Positions 17,351 to 26,736 of a stretch of 64,000 nucleotides of DNA are shown here, in pieces. The notes beneath the pieces were generated by a model. It did not search any database and was not told the DNA's origin. It saw nothing but the letters and a program-made list of their open reading frames with translations. This stretch comes from Thalassospira xiamenensis M-5 = DSM 17429 (GTDB lineage: Bacteria; Pseudomonadota; Alphaproteobacteria; Rhodospirillales; Thalassospiraceae): assembly GCF_000300235.2 (NCBI RefSeq), contig NZ_CP004388.1, forward strand, positions 3,914,001-3,978,000, in the 5' to 3' direction. The translations under genes were made by a program, and so were the position numbers. Every line of letters starts with the position of its first letter. The stretch's first letter is position 1.

Positions 17351-18058
17351 ATGACCCGATCCGATCGCGATGCGCCCGATACGTCCGACGCGCCCAACGC
17401 GCCCACCGCGACAGATACACTGACCCCGCCGGTGTTTGATCGCACCTTTCAAAAACAGTTCATCGATCTGTTGTTATGGCGGCGTGACGTGCGGCGTTTT
17501 CGCACCGATCCGATCCCCGGGGACGATATTGACGACCTGATCAAGGAAGCCTGCCTTGCGCCATCTGTTGGCAACTGTCAGCCATGGCGCTTTGTAAAGG
17601 TCAACGATCCCGACCGCCGCAAAACCATCCGCGACAGTTTCGAACGCGCCAATCAGCAGGCGCTTAACGACTATCACGGCGAACGTGCCAGACTTTATGC
17701 GTCGCTGAAATTGCAGGGCATGGATCAGGCCCCCATACAGCTCGCCGTTTTCGCCGACGAGGAAACCGAGGCTGGCATGGGACTGGGCCGCAAAACCATG
17801 CCCGAAATGCTCGATTATTCCGCCGTCGCCGCCGTACAGCTTTTGTGGCTGGCCGCGCGCGTCAAGGGCATCGGGGTCGGCTGGGTTTCGATCCTTGAAC
17901 CCGAAACCGTTCTCAAAACGCTAGACGTTCCGTCGCACTGGCGTCTGATCGCCTATCTGTGCATCGGCTATCCCGAAGAAGACCACGTCGTTCCCGAACT
18001 CGTCCGCGAAGGCTGGCAGGATCGCATCGATCCGGCTGCCCTGACGCTTGAACGCTAA
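17351..18058 (+). CDS. bluB: 5,6-dimethylbenzimidazole synthase (BluB)
   Basis: BluB cleaves reduced FMN with oxygen to make 5,6-dimethylbenzimidazole, the lower ligand of cobalamin. The 235-residue protein has the nitroreductase-like fold with BluB signatures: LWRRDVRRFRTDPI at about 38-51, the flavin-binding ACLAPSVGNCQPWRFV, and MGLGRKTMPEMLDYSAV near residue 140, which distinguishes BluB from ordinary nitroreductases. The N-terminal 25 residues are disordered. No other cobalamin biosynthesis gene is adjacent. Its presence implies that the cell makes its own cobalamin ligand, consistent with the cobalamin-dependent mutase and the cobalamin riboswitch near 38.4 kb. Confidence 0.93.
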   Translation: MTRSDRDAPDTSDAPNAPTATDTLTPPVFDRTFQKQFIDLLLWRRDVRRFRTDPIPGDDIDDLIKEACLAPSVGNCQPWRFVKVNDPDRRKTIRDSFERANQQALNDYHGERARLYASLKLQGMDQAPIQLAVFADEETEAGMGLGRKTMPEMLDYSAVAAVQLLWLAARVKGIGVGWVSILEPETVLKTLDVPSHWRLIAYLCIGYPEEDHVVPELVREGWQDRIDPAALTLER

Positions 18059-18086
18059 CCAAATTCGATCACCAAAGGAAACCCCG

Positions 18087-18338
18087 ATGTCCGCCGACAA
18101 AGGCCAACCGACCAATCCCGAACAACCCGCCAAGAAAAGCCTGCCGAACGGTCACTATTTCAAGATCATGGGCTATCTGCTGACTGCGGCATGGGTCGGC
18201 TACATTCTGGCGATTTCCGGGGGCGATACCACGCACCCGATGTTTGATTATATCTTTGTCGTTCCGCTGGCATTCTGGATTGGCGGCATGATCATCGGCA
18301 AAATCCTGCGCGCGCGCAGTGGTGCAGATCGGCCCTAG
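18087..18338 (+). CDS. Small two-helix membrane protein
   Basis: The 83-residue product has a polar Lys/Pro-rich N terminus and two hydrophobic segments (about 30-48 and 56-74). The ATG at 18087 has AAAGGA at 18074-18079, so I reject an in-frame extension back to 18048 that overlaps bluB. It follows bluB by 28 bp and may share its transcript. No family recognised. Confidence 0.65.
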   Translation: MSADKGQPTNPEQPAKKSLPNGHYFKIMGYLLTAAWVGYILAISGGDTTHPMFDYIFVVPLAFWIGGMIIGKILRARSGADRP

Positions 18339-18345
18339 AGCCTTT

Positions 18346-18696
18346 TTATTCGCCCCTGCCGTCATTGCGGTCATTCCGGTGGCTTTTGCGTTCGTCCTCA
18401 TAACGGTCGTTATCGGAAAAACCGCCCAGATTCATGATCCCGATGCCAAGACTGATGCCGCCAAACGTGATGAACAACCCGAAAAACAGCAACATGATAA
18501 AGATCGGCGCATCGCGTGATGCCATGGCAAGGCTGTAAATCCCGCCAATATCAAAAAACAGCACCAAGGCACCAAAAACCAGCGCGCCGAACCCGCCATA
18601 GGCGGTATGTTCAATCATGAATTTGACAATCGACCGGGCTTCGCGCGCAGCCCGGCTGTTGCGAATTTCATCCGTTTCCTTCGGGTCACCTGTCAT
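18346..18696 (-). CDS. Hypothetical membrane protein, 116 aa
   Basis: The protein has two long hydrophobic segments (about 32-55 and 65-90) between a charged N terminus and a strongly polar Asp/Arg-rich C-terminal tail. GGAGG sits upstream of the ATG. It is convergent with the 83-aa membrane protein, with only seven bases between the stops. No domain recognised. Confidence 0.68.
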   Translation of the reverse strand: MTGDPKETDEIRNSRAAREARSIVKFMIEHTAYGGFGALVFGALVLFFDIGGIYSLAMASRDAPIFIMLLFFGLFITFGGISLGIGIMNLGGFSDNDRYEDERKSHRNDRNDGRGE

Positions 18697-18778
18697 ACCG
18701 GTCCCTCCAACGCACCCTCAAACGATTGTCATAGCCGCAATGATAGCCCCGCCAAAATGATCAATTGCAATCCGCACG

Positions 18779-19540
18779 TTACGAAACGGCACCACTATCT
18801 TCGATAATCTCGCGGCCCAGCTCAATGATCACCGCGCGAATGCGCTCTGATGCAAGGTCAACATCCTTGGCCTCTTCGCCCCGCACCACAAGCGTCGTGC
18901 CCAGCTTCCCTTCGCGCAGGAACGGATAGGACCCGATATCGGTATCGGGGAAATCATGCTGGATCTCGCCCAGCACCTTGGCAATCGCGCCTTCCGGGAT
19001 ATAACCGCCAACCGATCGCGATACCATTGGTCGCCCGCCGGTCAGCTGATGTTTGATCCCCTGGAACATCGCCTGCATGATCATCGGCACACCGGCCATG
19101 ACATAGACATTTTCCATCCGGAACCCTGGTGCCTTGGAAACCGGGTTATCAATCAGCTCCGCCCCCACCGGAATATGCGCCATGCGCAGCCGCGCCTCGT
19201 TCAGGTCGGCAGGGTTCTCATAATGGCTTTTCAGCAATTCATGCGCTTGCGGGTTCAGTTCGATCTCGACCCCGAACGCACGCGCCACACAGGGCGATGT
19301 AATATCATCATGGGTCGGACCTATGCCGCCCGTGGTAAAGACATAGTCGAACTTTGCCCGGCATTCATTGACCGTCTCGATGATCGTGGTTTCGATATCG
19401 GGAATTACCCGCGTTTCTGCCAGGCGAATTCCAAGCTTGTTCAGCTCCTCCGCCAGATAAGGCAGATTCTTGTCATGGGTCCGTCCCGACAGGATTTCAT
19501 TGCCGATAATGATCAGACAGGCCCGAACCGCTTCAGACAT
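18779..19540 (-). CDS. CinA-like molybdopterin-binding domain protein (competence/damage-inducible protein A family)
   Basis: The 253-residue protein consists of a MoCF_biosynth fold: ACLIIIGNEILSGRTHDKN at the N terminus and the diagnostic FTTGGIGPTHDDITSPCVA near residue 70. It lacks the C-terminal nicotinamide-nucleotide amidase domain of full-length CinA, so it is the short stand-alone form. Short forms are often annotated as competence/damage-inducible protein A or molybdenum cofactor-like, and the biochemical role is not settled. The ATG at 19540 is favoured over a GTG at 19543 because GAGG is better spaced. The mutT-like gene lies 60 bp upstream on the same strand. Confidence 0.85.
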   Translation of the reverse strand: MSEAVRACLIIIGNEILSGRTHDKNLPYLAEELNKLGIRLAETRVIPDIETTIIETVNECRAKFDYVFTTGGIGPTHDDITSPCVARAFGVEIELNPQAHELLKSHYENPADLNEARLRMAHIPVGAELIDNPVSKAPGFRMENVYVMAGVPMIMQAMFQGIKHQLTGGRPMVSRSVGGYIPEGAIAKVLGEIQHDFPDTDIGSYPFLREGKLGTTLVVRGEEAKDVDLASERIRAVIIELGREIIEDSGAVS

Positions 19541-19599
19541 CACAACCTCGCAAACTTGAACTCAGTATTCAAATACGACCGCCAAGAGGGGTCGGATCG

Positions 19600-20031
19600 T
19601 CACAGAAAATCGCGCAACATCGCCACCAGCGGCACATCGGCCGGCGGCATCGGATAATCACCCAACCGGATCGGGCGCACCCATTTTACCTGCTGGCCTT
19701 CCATCGGGGTGATTTCCCCTTTCCAGACCCGGCACAGATAAAGCGGCATCATCAGATGGAAATCATCATAGGTAAATGACGCAAAGGTAAAAGGTGCCAG
19801 ACAGCTTTCGGTAATATCAATGCCAAGCTCTTCCTTAAGCTCCCGCACCAATGCCATTTCCGGCGTCTCGCCGGCCTCGACCTTGCCGCCGGGAAATTCC
19901 CAAAGCCCCGCCATGGATTTGCCTTCGGGGCGTTGTGCGATCAAGACACGATGATCGGCATCCACCAGCGCCACCGCACTGACAAACACCGTTTTTTCGG
20001 GGATTTTTCCCTGCCGCAAGTCCACCGACAT
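19600..20031 (-). CDS. mutT: (Deoxy)nucleoside triphosphate pyrophosphohydrolase, MutT-type Nudix
   Basis: The Nudix box is complete: GGKVEAGETPEMALVRELKE followed by ELGI matches the G-x5-E-x7-REUXEEXGU pattern that binds the catalytic metal. MutT-type proteins remove oxidised 8-oxo-dGTP, and the upstream VLIAQRPEGKSMAGLWEFPGG is the common MutT N-terminal context. I prefer the ATG at 20031 (143 residues), which has AAAGAGG just upstream; an ATG at 20061 would add ten residues. The substrate is inferred by family. In related genomes mutT, argJ and secA often cluster, and they are near each other here as well. Confidence 0.88.
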   Translation of the reverse strand: MSVDLRQGKIPEKTVFVSAVALVDADHRVLIAQRPEGKSMAGLWEFPGGKVEAGETPEMALVRELKEELGIDITESCLAPFTFASFTYDDFHLMMPLYLCRVWKGEITPMEGQQVKWVRPIRLGDYPMPPADVPLVAMLRDFL

Positions 20032-20179
20032 GCAGCCTCTTTCTGGATTTTGAATGGTCATGCGATTGTTTTATCCTGCATGGCGGCTTTCGCCAAGAGA
20101 TGCATTTGACGGATACCCGCCCCTTCCCGATCCGGGTTGAAACGGCAATATCCTTTGCGTCATATTTCCCTGAAATAAA

Positions 20180-20206
20180 AAAGAACCCGATAGCGGGCTA
20201 TCGCGT
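20180..20206 (-). terminator. Possible terminator-like hairpin, minus strand
   Basis: On the minus strand CGATAG-CCCG-CTATCG is followed by GGTTC and a T6 run. No gene is seen upstream on that strand before secA, whose own terminator is closer, so the element may serve no annotated transcript. Confidence 0.35.
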
Positions 20207-20250
20207 ACAACAGTCAAAATCAAATCAATAATATCTGTTTTACGGTGACA

Positions 20251-21126
20251 ATGCGCGTATTCAAACTGACGGCAAATGCCCTCATCGCGGCCCTGTTTCT
20301 CGCCGGTTGCGATAAGCTCGCCGCATTCAATCACCTTCAGGCTGGCGACTATCAGCCGACCCTTGCCGATCTGCAATATGGCGATGCGGATCGCCAGAAA
20401 CTTGATCTTTATCTGCCTGCTGATCGCACAAAACCGGCCCCGTTGATCGTCTGGTTTTATGGCGGATCATGGGATTCGGGCGATAAGGCAAAATACGCTT
20501 TCGTCGCCAAACGCTTTACCGAAATGGGCTATGCCGTCGCCATCCCCGATTATCGTCTGGTGCCTGAAATCCGTTTCCCGGAATTCATCAAGGACGGCGC
20601 AAAAGCCCTCGCCTTCATCAAGCAATACAGCCATGACCATCCCGACCGCATCACCACAGGTCCAATCATCCTGGCCGGTCATTCCGCCGGTGCCTATAAC
20701 GCGGTTCAACTGGTGGCCGATCAATCCTATCTGGCATCCGTGGGGATGACCGCCAACGACATTGCCGGGATCATCGGGCTGTCCGGCCCCTATGATTTCT
20801 ATCCCTACGACGTCAAGGCAACCCAAATCGCCTTTGGCGATACCCCCGCCGCCCAAAGCCAGCCGGTCGAGCAGGATTTATTCCACATGCCGCCGATGCT
20901 TCTGATCACCGGCAACCGCGATCACACGGTCTATCCCCGCAATTCCCGCCGATTGGCCGAACTCGCCCCGGATACGAAACTCGTGATTGTCAAGGACACC
21001 GGCCACGCCGGAACTCTGATTGCTCTTGGGAGCGTCCTGACCGAAAACCGGGCAGTACTGGACCCTGTTGGGGAATTTCTCGACACACGGATCGTAAAAC
21101 CAGCGCCTTCAAAATCGGAACCGTAA
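20251..21126 (+). CDS. Alpha/beta-hydrolase lipoprotein (esterase/lipase family)
   Basis: The N terminus is a lipoprotein signal with lipobox LAGC at about residues 17-20, so the mature protein should be lipid-anchored. The rest is an alpha/beta hydrolase of the HSL/carboxylesterase type: an oxyanion-hole motif near WFYGGSWDSGDK, the nucleophile elbow GHSAGA near residue 147, a late Asp in TGNRDHTVYP and a His in KDTGHAG near the C terminus complete the triad. The substrate is unknown; short-chain esters or formylkynurenine-like amides are typical of the family. The ATG at 20251 was chosen over a GTG six bases earlier. Confidence 0.85.
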   Translation: MRVFKLTANALIAALFLAGCDKLAAFNHLQAGDYQPTLADLQYGDADRQKLDLYLPADRTKPAPLIVWFYGGSWDSGDKAKYAFVAKRFTEMGYAVAIPDYRLVPEIRFPEFIKDGAKALAFIKQYSHDHPDRITTGPIILAGHSAGAYNAVQLVADQSYLASVGMTANDIAGIIGLSGPYDFYPYDVKATQIAFGDTPAAQSQPVEQDLFHMPPMLLITGNRDHTVYPRNSRRLAELAPDTKLVIVKDTGHAGTLIALGSVLTENRAVLDPVGEFLDTRIVKPAPSKSEP

Positions 21127-21129
21127 TCT

Positions 21130-21178
21130 GCCCCCCCAAAAAAAACAAAACGCGCCGATGGTAAACAGCGCGTTTTGT
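21130..21178 (-). terminator. Rho-independent terminator of secA
   Basis: An exact 11-bp stem (ACAAAACGCGC at 21145-21155, complement at 21168-21178, 12-nt loop) lies 26 bp past the secA stop. Read on the minus strand it continues into an eight-T run (A8 at 21138-21145 on plus). It probably also blocks the convergent lipoprotein transcript. Confidence 0.85.
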
Positions 21179-21203
21179 CTATCAAGTTCCGTTTAAGGCA
21201 GCC

Positions 21204-23915
21204 TTACGCCAGCTGACCGTGGCAATGCTTGTACTTTTTGCCTGATCCACACGGGCAGGCGGCATTGCGTGCAACACGGCCCCAGGTCGATGGATCGTTC
21301 GGATCAACATTACCCGATGCAGCCCGCGAATGGACCGTTGCGCTGTCACCACCCTCACCTGCCATGGCTTCGGGTTCCGGGTGATTTTCGTGCATTTCCT
21401 GCGGCGCGCGGCGCGGTTCCAGATCTTCCGGGCGGGGTGTCGATTGCAATTCAACATGTGACAGCATCTGGGTCACGCGTTCGCGCAATGTCACCAGCAT
21501 GCCTTCAAACAGGTTGAACGCCTCGCGCTTGAACTCGTTTAACGGATCGCGCTGGCCATAAGCACGAAGCCCGATGCCCTGACGCAAATGGTCAAGGGCG
21601 AGAAGATGCTCTTTCCATGTCTGATCAAGCAGCTGAAGCACAAGGCTCTTTTCAACCTGGCGCATGATATCGGCACCATAATTGGCAACCTTGGCCGCCA
21701 TCTTGCTCTCGACCGCCTGCTCGATCCGCTGGCGCATGACTTCGACATCAATGCCTTCTTCCTTGACCCACTCGGCCACCGGAAGATCAAGACCGAACAG
21801 ACGTGTGCATTCTTCATGCAGGCTGGCGGCTTCCCACTGTTCCGGATAAACCTTTTCCGGGCAGTATTTGGTCACAAGGTCTTCGACAACCTCGCTGCGC
21901 ATATCCGCCACATCTTCGGCAACATTCTTGGCCTGCATCAGATCGCGGCGCTGTTCATAAATGACCTTGCGCTGGTCATTCATCACATCATCGAATTTCA
22001 GTACGTTCTTACGAATATCGAAGTTACGCGCCTCGACCTTCTGCTGTGCCTTTTCAAGCGCCTTGTTGATCCACGGATGATAGATCGCCTCGCCTTCCTG
22101 AAGGCCAAGCTTCTGAAGCATCCCGTCCATGCGCTCGGACCCGAAAATACGCATCAGGTCATCTTCAAGCGACAGGAAGAATTTCGATCCCCCCGGGTCA
22201 CCCTGACGGCCAGAACGACCGCGAAGCTGGTTATCAACGCGGCGCGATTCATGGCGCTCGGTACCGATCACAAACAGACCACCGGCATCAAGAACCTTCT
22301 GCTGATCGGCTTTGACCTCGGCCTTGATCCGCTCGATCCCCTCGGCGCGCTTTGCGTCGTCTTCGATATTGGCAAGCTCGATCTCGGCACGCATTTCAAC
22401 GTTGCCACCAAGCTTGATGTCAGTACCACGACCGGCCATGTTGGTGGCAATCGTGATCGCGCCCGGCGCACCGGCCTGTGCCACGATGAACGCTTCGCGT
22501 TCATGCTGCTTGGCGTTCAGGACCTCGTGCGGGACTTTTCGTTCTTTCAGCAACGCGCCAAGAATTTCCGACTTTTCAATCGACACCGTGCCGACAAGGG
22601 CCGGCTGGCCGCGTTTGTGGCAATCTTCCAGAAGATCGGCAATCGCGTTCCATTTTTCCTTGGCCGTCCGATAAATTTCATCATCGGCGTCTTTACGGGC
22701 AATCGGGCGATGGGTCGGGATTTCGACAACCTGAAGATTGTAGATTTCCTCGAATTCCTCGGCCTCGGTCATTGCCGTACCGGTCATGCCCGCAAGGGTC
22801 GGATAAAGACGGAAATAGTTCTGGAAGGTGATCGATGCCAGGGTCTGGTTTTCGTTCTGGATCTTGACCTTTTCCTTGGCTTCCAGCGCCTGATGCAAAC
22901 CGTCCGAATACCGGCGGCCTTCCATCATGCGGCCGGTGAATTCGTCAATGATCACGACCTTGTCGTCCTTGACGATGTAATCGGTATCCTTCTGGAACAG
23001 CTTGTGCGCCTTAAGCGCCTGATTGACGTGATGCACCAGATGCACGTTGGCAACGTCATAAAGCGTGCCTTCGGTCAGGATGCCCATCTGCTGCAAAAGC
23101 TGCTCGGCATTCTCGGTGCCATCTTCGGTCAGGGTGACGGCACGTGCCTTTTCATCCTTCTCGTAATCGTCCTCGGTCAGTTTCGGGATCAGCGCATCAA
23201 TCGCGCGATACAACTCCGAACTGTCTTCGGCCGGGCCGGAAATGATCAGCGGCGTCCGTGCTTCGTCAATCAGGATGCTGTCAACCTCATCGACAATGGC
23301 AAAGTTGAACGGGCGCTGCACCATGTCTTCAAGGCGGAACTTCATGTTATCGCGCAGATAATCAAAGCCCAGCTCGTTATTGGTCGCATAGGTGATATCA
23401 CATGCATAGGCCGCACGCCGCTGGTCATCGGTCATGCCATGCATGATCACGCCAACAGAAAGCCCCAGGAAGCCGTAAACCTGCCCCATCCATTCCGCGT
23501 CACGACGCGCAAGGTAATCGTTGACCGTCACAACATGGACGCCCTTGCCTTCGATCGCGTTCAGATAAACCGGAAGCGTCGAAACAAGCGTTTTACCTTC
23601 ACCGGTTTTCATCTCGGCGATCTTGCCAAGTGTCAGAACCATGCCGCCCATCAGCTGCACATCGTAATGACGTTCGCCGCGGACACGCTTGGCAGCCTCG
23701 CGAACGGTGGCAAATGCGTCAGGAAGAATATCCTTCAGAGTCTCGCCCTTGGACAGACGTTCGCGCAGCCAATCGGTACGGGCGCGCAGTTCGTCGTCAC
23801 TAAGCTTCTCGACTTCGGGTTCCAGGGCATTGACTTGCTCGACCGTGGCCCGCAGGGCTTTGACTTCACGATCGTTAGCTGAACCGAAAATTTTCCGGGC
23901 AATTACGCCGAGCAT
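21204..23915 (-). CDS. secA: Preprotein translocase ATPase SecA
   Basis: SecA drives preproteins through SecYEG using ATP. The 903-residue length is normal. The Walker A motif MKTGEGKT is at residues 102-109, the DEAD-like [16 protein letters not shown] near residue 210, and [13 protein letters not shown] and [12 protein letters not shown] mark nucleotide-binding fold 2. The C terminus has the SecB/zinc-binding motif [14 protein letters not shown]. The ATG at 23915 with AGGA upstream was chosen over a TTG at 23933. It is divergent from the 367-aa protein gene, with about 300 bp between them. Confidence 0.98.
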   Translation of the reverse strand: MLGVIARKIFGSANDREVKALRATVEQVNALEPEVEKLSDDELRARTDWLRERLSKGETLKDILPDAFATVREAAKRVRGERHYDVQLMGGMVLTLGKIAEMKTGEGKTLVSTLPVYLNAIEGKGVHVVTVNDYLARRDAEWMGQVYGFLGLSVGVIMHGMTDDQRRAAYACDITYATNNELGFDYLRDNMKFRLEDMVQRPFNFAIVDEVDSILIDEARTPLIISGPAEDSSELYRAIDALIPKLTEDDYEKDEKARAVTLTEDGTENAEQLLQQMGILTEGTLYDVANVHLVHHVNQALKAHKLFQKDTDYIVKDDKVVIIDEFTGRMMEGRRYSDGLHQALEAKEKVKIQNENQTLASITFQNYFRLYPTLAGMTGTAMTEAEEFEEIYNLQVVEIPTHRPIARKDADDEIYRTAKEKWNAIADLLEDCHKRGQPALVGTVSIEKSEILGALLKERKVPHEVLNAKQHEREAFIVAQAGAPGAITIATNMAGRGTDIKLGGNVEMRAEIELANIEDDAKRAEGIERIKAEVKADQQKVLDAGGLFVIGTERHESRRVDNQLRGRSGRQGDPGGSKFFLSLEDDLMRIFGSERMDGMLQKLGLQEGEAIYHPWINKALEKAQQKVEARNFDIRKNVLKFDDVMNDQRKVIYEQRRDLMQAKNVAEDVADMRSEVVEDLVTKYCPEKVYPEQWEAASLHEECTRLFGLDLPVAEWVKEEGIDVEVMRQRIEQAVESKMAAKVANYGADIMRQVEKSLVLQLLDQTWKEHLLALDHLRQGIGLRAYGQRDPLNEFKREAFNLFEGMLVTLRERVTQMLSHVELQSTPRPEDLEPRRAPQEMHENHPEPEAMAGEGGDSATVHSRAASGNVDPNDPSTWGRVARNAACPCGSGKKYKHCHGQLA

Positions 23916-24215
23916 TAAAACGTTCCTGAACAAATGAAAAAACAGTTATGGGGCAACGGCTATATACCGAGGCCCGATCACAGATAGAACCCTGTCTGCC
24001 ATCTGTCAACGGAACGAACCATTATCACTAATATGTTCACGTCCAGCAGCGAAAACCATCGCCCTCAAAAATGGTACTCGCCCCCTGTCCTTCGCGCTTG
24101 AGCAAACCATAAAAAACACGTATATTCCATGTTCAACCCAGAATTTGAGAGCAAGTAGCTCACCTTTCGTAAAGAGACGACAGATTTCTTTGCGGAAAAA
24201 CCTCAGGAGGAGGAA
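23916..24215. other. Divergent intergenic region, secA and the 24.2 kb gene
   Basis: Both flanking genes read away from this 300-bp stretch, so it should hold promoters for both. Only the ribosome sites are clear: AGGA for secA and an unusually strong run of GGAGG-like sequence at 24205-24213 for the rightward gene. No repeat, RNA gene or small ORF was identified. Confidence 0.5.
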
Positions 24216-25319
24216 ATGGTGAATCTCACCACGCTAAATCCCTTTCAAAGGGGGCAATCGCCCCAGACTGACTCGCGTCAGTTGGTAAACGCATCGGACA
24301 GGCAAGCTGATCCGAATGCGGCAAAGTCCGACAAAAATTCCCGTCAGATCGTCGATCCCGTTGATTTGTCCACGGACGCGGTTGCGGCCAAAGCATCCGA
24401 TGACAAAGCCGTGCAGACATCAGCGGCAACCGAAGAACTGTCAACCAAAGACCTGTTTGAACGCGCACTCAATGCCGCCCTTGAACTGATCAAGGATGAC
24501 GTGATCGAAATGTTCAGACTAAGCGGCATGGACGGCCGCGAAGCCATGCTCGCCACCGATGCATTGTTCGAAGGCATCCGCGGCATGTTCTCTGACGATG
24601 GCAATGTTGATTTCAACTTCCAACAAGCCGTCGCAAAATATTCGCGCACCGAAATTGCCTATGCTGGGTCCAAGGGTGCCGGTGCTGCGGTTTCCGAATC
24701 CGCGATGATGGGGGTGCAGTCCCTGAACATCAACATCAACAGCACCACGGGCGAATTCCTGTTTGATTTTAAGACCGCCAAGGTCGAAGTTGTCACCACC
24801 AAAGCCGTCGCCATCGGTGATAGCACCGCTGGCGTCATGGGGGCGATTGACTCCATGATGGACGGTCTTAAAAACAACAATCTGGTGGATATGCTGGGCA
24901 ATCCGACAAGTGCGGATAAAGGCGGCCTCATGTTCGATATGAATGACGGCGGTGTTGCCGAATTCATCCGTCAGCTTATGGCCGACACCACCGGCACGCA
25001 AACCGCGGCCGCAACACCAGACGAAAAAACCGATGCCGCAAGCGGTGCGGATGACGCCGCCATGATGGCCGAACTGATCCAAAGCCGCATGGCAAAACTC
25101 AATGCACAGATCATGGAACAGGCGGGCGCCATCGTCCGCGGCATTTCCCAATCCACGGCTCCCGATGGATCGGGCAATAAGATGCTTAATCTGTCTGTTG
25201 ATATGATCTTGCCGATGGGCATCTTCGGACAAAACGAAAACGGTGCAACCTTCCAATTCCCAAAAGGTGAAACTGTCGCCGTGGCCGATCCCAGCCAGGA
25301 ACAGGACGTTCTGGCTTAA
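24216..25319 (+). CDS. Hypothetical protein, 367 aa, related to the downstream calcium-loop protein
   Basis: This acidic, Ala/Asp/Ser-rich protein has no signal peptide and no membrane segments. Its first 80 residues look disordered, followed by a helical stretch (DLFERALNAALELIKDDVIE, about 80-100) and a beta-rich stretch (LNININSTTGEFLFDFKTAK, about 170-190). The helical-then-beta order and the spacing resemble the first 200 residues of the protein encoded just downstream, suggesting paralogy. A very strong ribosome site precedes the ATG. The low Cys content, acidity and lack of an N-terminal leader would suit a type I or flagellar-type secreted protein, but no secretion signal is provable. 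Function not recognised. Confidence 0.75.
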   Translation: MVNLTTLNPFQRGQSPQTDSRQLVNASDRQADPNAAKSDKNSRQIVDPVDLSTDAVAAKASDDKAVQTSAATEELSTKDLFERALNAALELIKDDVIEMFRLSGMDGREAMLATDALFEGIRGMFSDDGNVDFNFQQAVAKYSRTEIAYAGSKGAGAAVSESAMMGVQSLNININSTTGEFLFDFKTAKVEVVTTKAVAIGDSTAGVMGAIDSMMDGLKNNNLVDMLGNPTSADKGGLMFDMNDGGVAEFIRQLMADTTGTQTAAATPDEKTDAASGADDAAMMAELIQSRMAKLNAQIMEQAGAIVRGISQSTAPDGSGNKMLNLSVDMILPMGIFGQNENGATFQFPKGETVAVADPSQEQDVLA

Positions 25320-25396
25320 TCGTAAATGCTGGATCGGGGGGCAATCCCCGATCCCACAGCATTTCGTCAAAATGCCTTCAGGAAGGAGGCGACCAA

Positions 25397-26509
25397 ATGT
25401 TTGAACATTCCGATTTTTCACGTCCCCGCGCCGACCGGTCTGCGCATCGCGATCTTGGCCTGTCGGGAAAAATGGCTAATAAAACCGCCAACGATGATCC
25501 CACGGTCGATGTCGACGAAGACATCAGCCGTCTGCGTCGCATTGTCGATAATATCGATATCAGTCTCGAAGCATCCAAACGCCTTCAGAAACTGACCAAG
25601 CAGGCAACCGAGGTAACTTCCCCACCCTGGAGCAAAATGCCCGATTTCCTGCGCCTCAGCGAAATATCATATGACGAGGTTATGGACAAAATCCAAACCG
25701 ACGCGCTGATTTTGTTTGCGATGTTGGGAATCCCGCCTGAAAAAGCCCGCGCAATGGCAAGGGAACTGACAGGCACCTCCCCCGAGGATGTCACCTTTAC
25801 CGGCTTTCAGGATTATATCCGGGCGCTCGTCGGGCAAAAAGTCCCGTTCTCGGCAAACCAGCTCGCCGCGATCGGAACCTTCAGCGGCACCGCCGTTATA
25901 TCGCAAACCGTGCAAATCAATCTGTCACAGATCGAAGGTCATCTATCGTTCTCCGGCGACGAGACCAACGCCAGTTGGTCCTACACCGAGGTTAATGTCG
26001 AAATCAGTAAACTTCGCGTCGAATTCGGCCAGGTGGACCCGCTGATCCTTGATCTTGACGGGGACGGCATCACCACCTCACACGTCAATGATAACAAACA
26101 GTTCGATATTGATGGCGATGGAACTGTTGATCAGACCGCATGGGTTGACGGCAATGATGCCTTGCTGGCGCTTGATCGCAACGATGATGGCATCATCAAT
26201 GATGGCACCGAATTGTTTGGCGATCAAAACGGTGCCAAGGACGGCTTTGCCGAACTCGCCAAATATGACGACAACAATGATGGCGTGATCGACAGCAAGG
26301 ACAAGGTCTTTTCCTCTTTGGTCCTGCTGCGTGCTGATGGCAGCCAAAGCTCGCTTGAAAACGAAGGCATCAAATCGATTTCGCTGACAATGATCACCCC
26401 GCTTGATCAGCGTCTGATCGGTGGTGATCTGGTTGCCAAATCACAATTTGAGCGCGATGACGGCACCACCGGCACCGTCGGCGAAGTCTTTTTTGACGTT
26501 CGCGCCTGA
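25397..26509 (+). CDS. Hypothetical protein with C-terminal EF-hand-like calcium loops
   Basis: The 370-residue protein has an N-terminal helical region, a beta-rich middle (residues about 155-210) and a C-terminal domain starting LILDLDGDGI. That domain carries DxDGDG-type loops (DLDGDGITT, DIDGDGTVD, DRNDDGIIND, DDNNDGVID) and the surrounding DGLLALDRN/ELFGDQNG pattern known from the ends of large RTX-associated exoproteins. Here it stands without an RTX array or signal peptide. GGAGG at 25385-25389 supports the ATG. It follows the related 367-aa gene by 77 bp, probably in one operon. Calcium binding is likely; location and role are unknown, secretion without a leader being one option. Confidence 0.78.
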   Translation: MFEHSDFSRPRADRSAHRDLGLSGKMANKTANDDPTVDVDEDISRLRRIVDNIDISLEASKRLQKLTKQATEVTSPPWSKMPDFLRLSEISYDEVMDKIQTDALILFAMLGIPPEKARAMARELTGTSPEDVTFTGFQDYIRALVGQKVPFSANQLAAIGTFSGTAVISQTVQINLSQIEGHLSFSGDETNASWSYTEVNVEISKLRVEFGQVDPLILDLDGDGITTSHVNDNKQFDIDGDGTVDQTAWVDGNDALLALDRNDDGIINDGTELFGDQNGAKDGFAELAKYDDNNDGVIDSKDKVFSSLVLLRADGSQSSLENEGIKSISLTMITPLDQRLIGGDLVAKSQFERDDGTTGTVGEVFFDVRA

Positions 26510-26540
26510 CGGCTATTTCTGGATTCTGGCAGAAACCGTT

Positions 26541-26568
26541 GGGCAAGGGCGCGAAATCCCCCTTGCCC
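26541..26568 (+). terminator. Possible terminator after the 25.4 kb gene
   Basis: GGGCAAGGG (26541-26549) and CCCTTGCCC (26560-26568) form an exact 9-bp stem 31 bp after the stop. The sequence beyond is AT-rich but not a pure T-run, so termination is plausible rather than certain. Confidence 0.5.
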
Positions 26569-26736
26569 GCGCCATTATATTTTCCGCACTACATCAGCAT
26601 TTCACATTTTAGCCAGATTGCTTTGAAAAAACCGTGACATCCGAGGGGAACCCTTGTGTGTCACGAGCGGATGTGATTTATCCGTGGGGTGAGGCATGGG
26701 GAAAAATCCCCCTTAAATGAAAAGTCTGGAGAAAAT

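Noticed and set aside
21588-23882. 764-codon plus-strand open frame opposite secA
   Set aside because: SecA on the minus strand is a complete, full-length match. The antisense frame has no recognisable domain.
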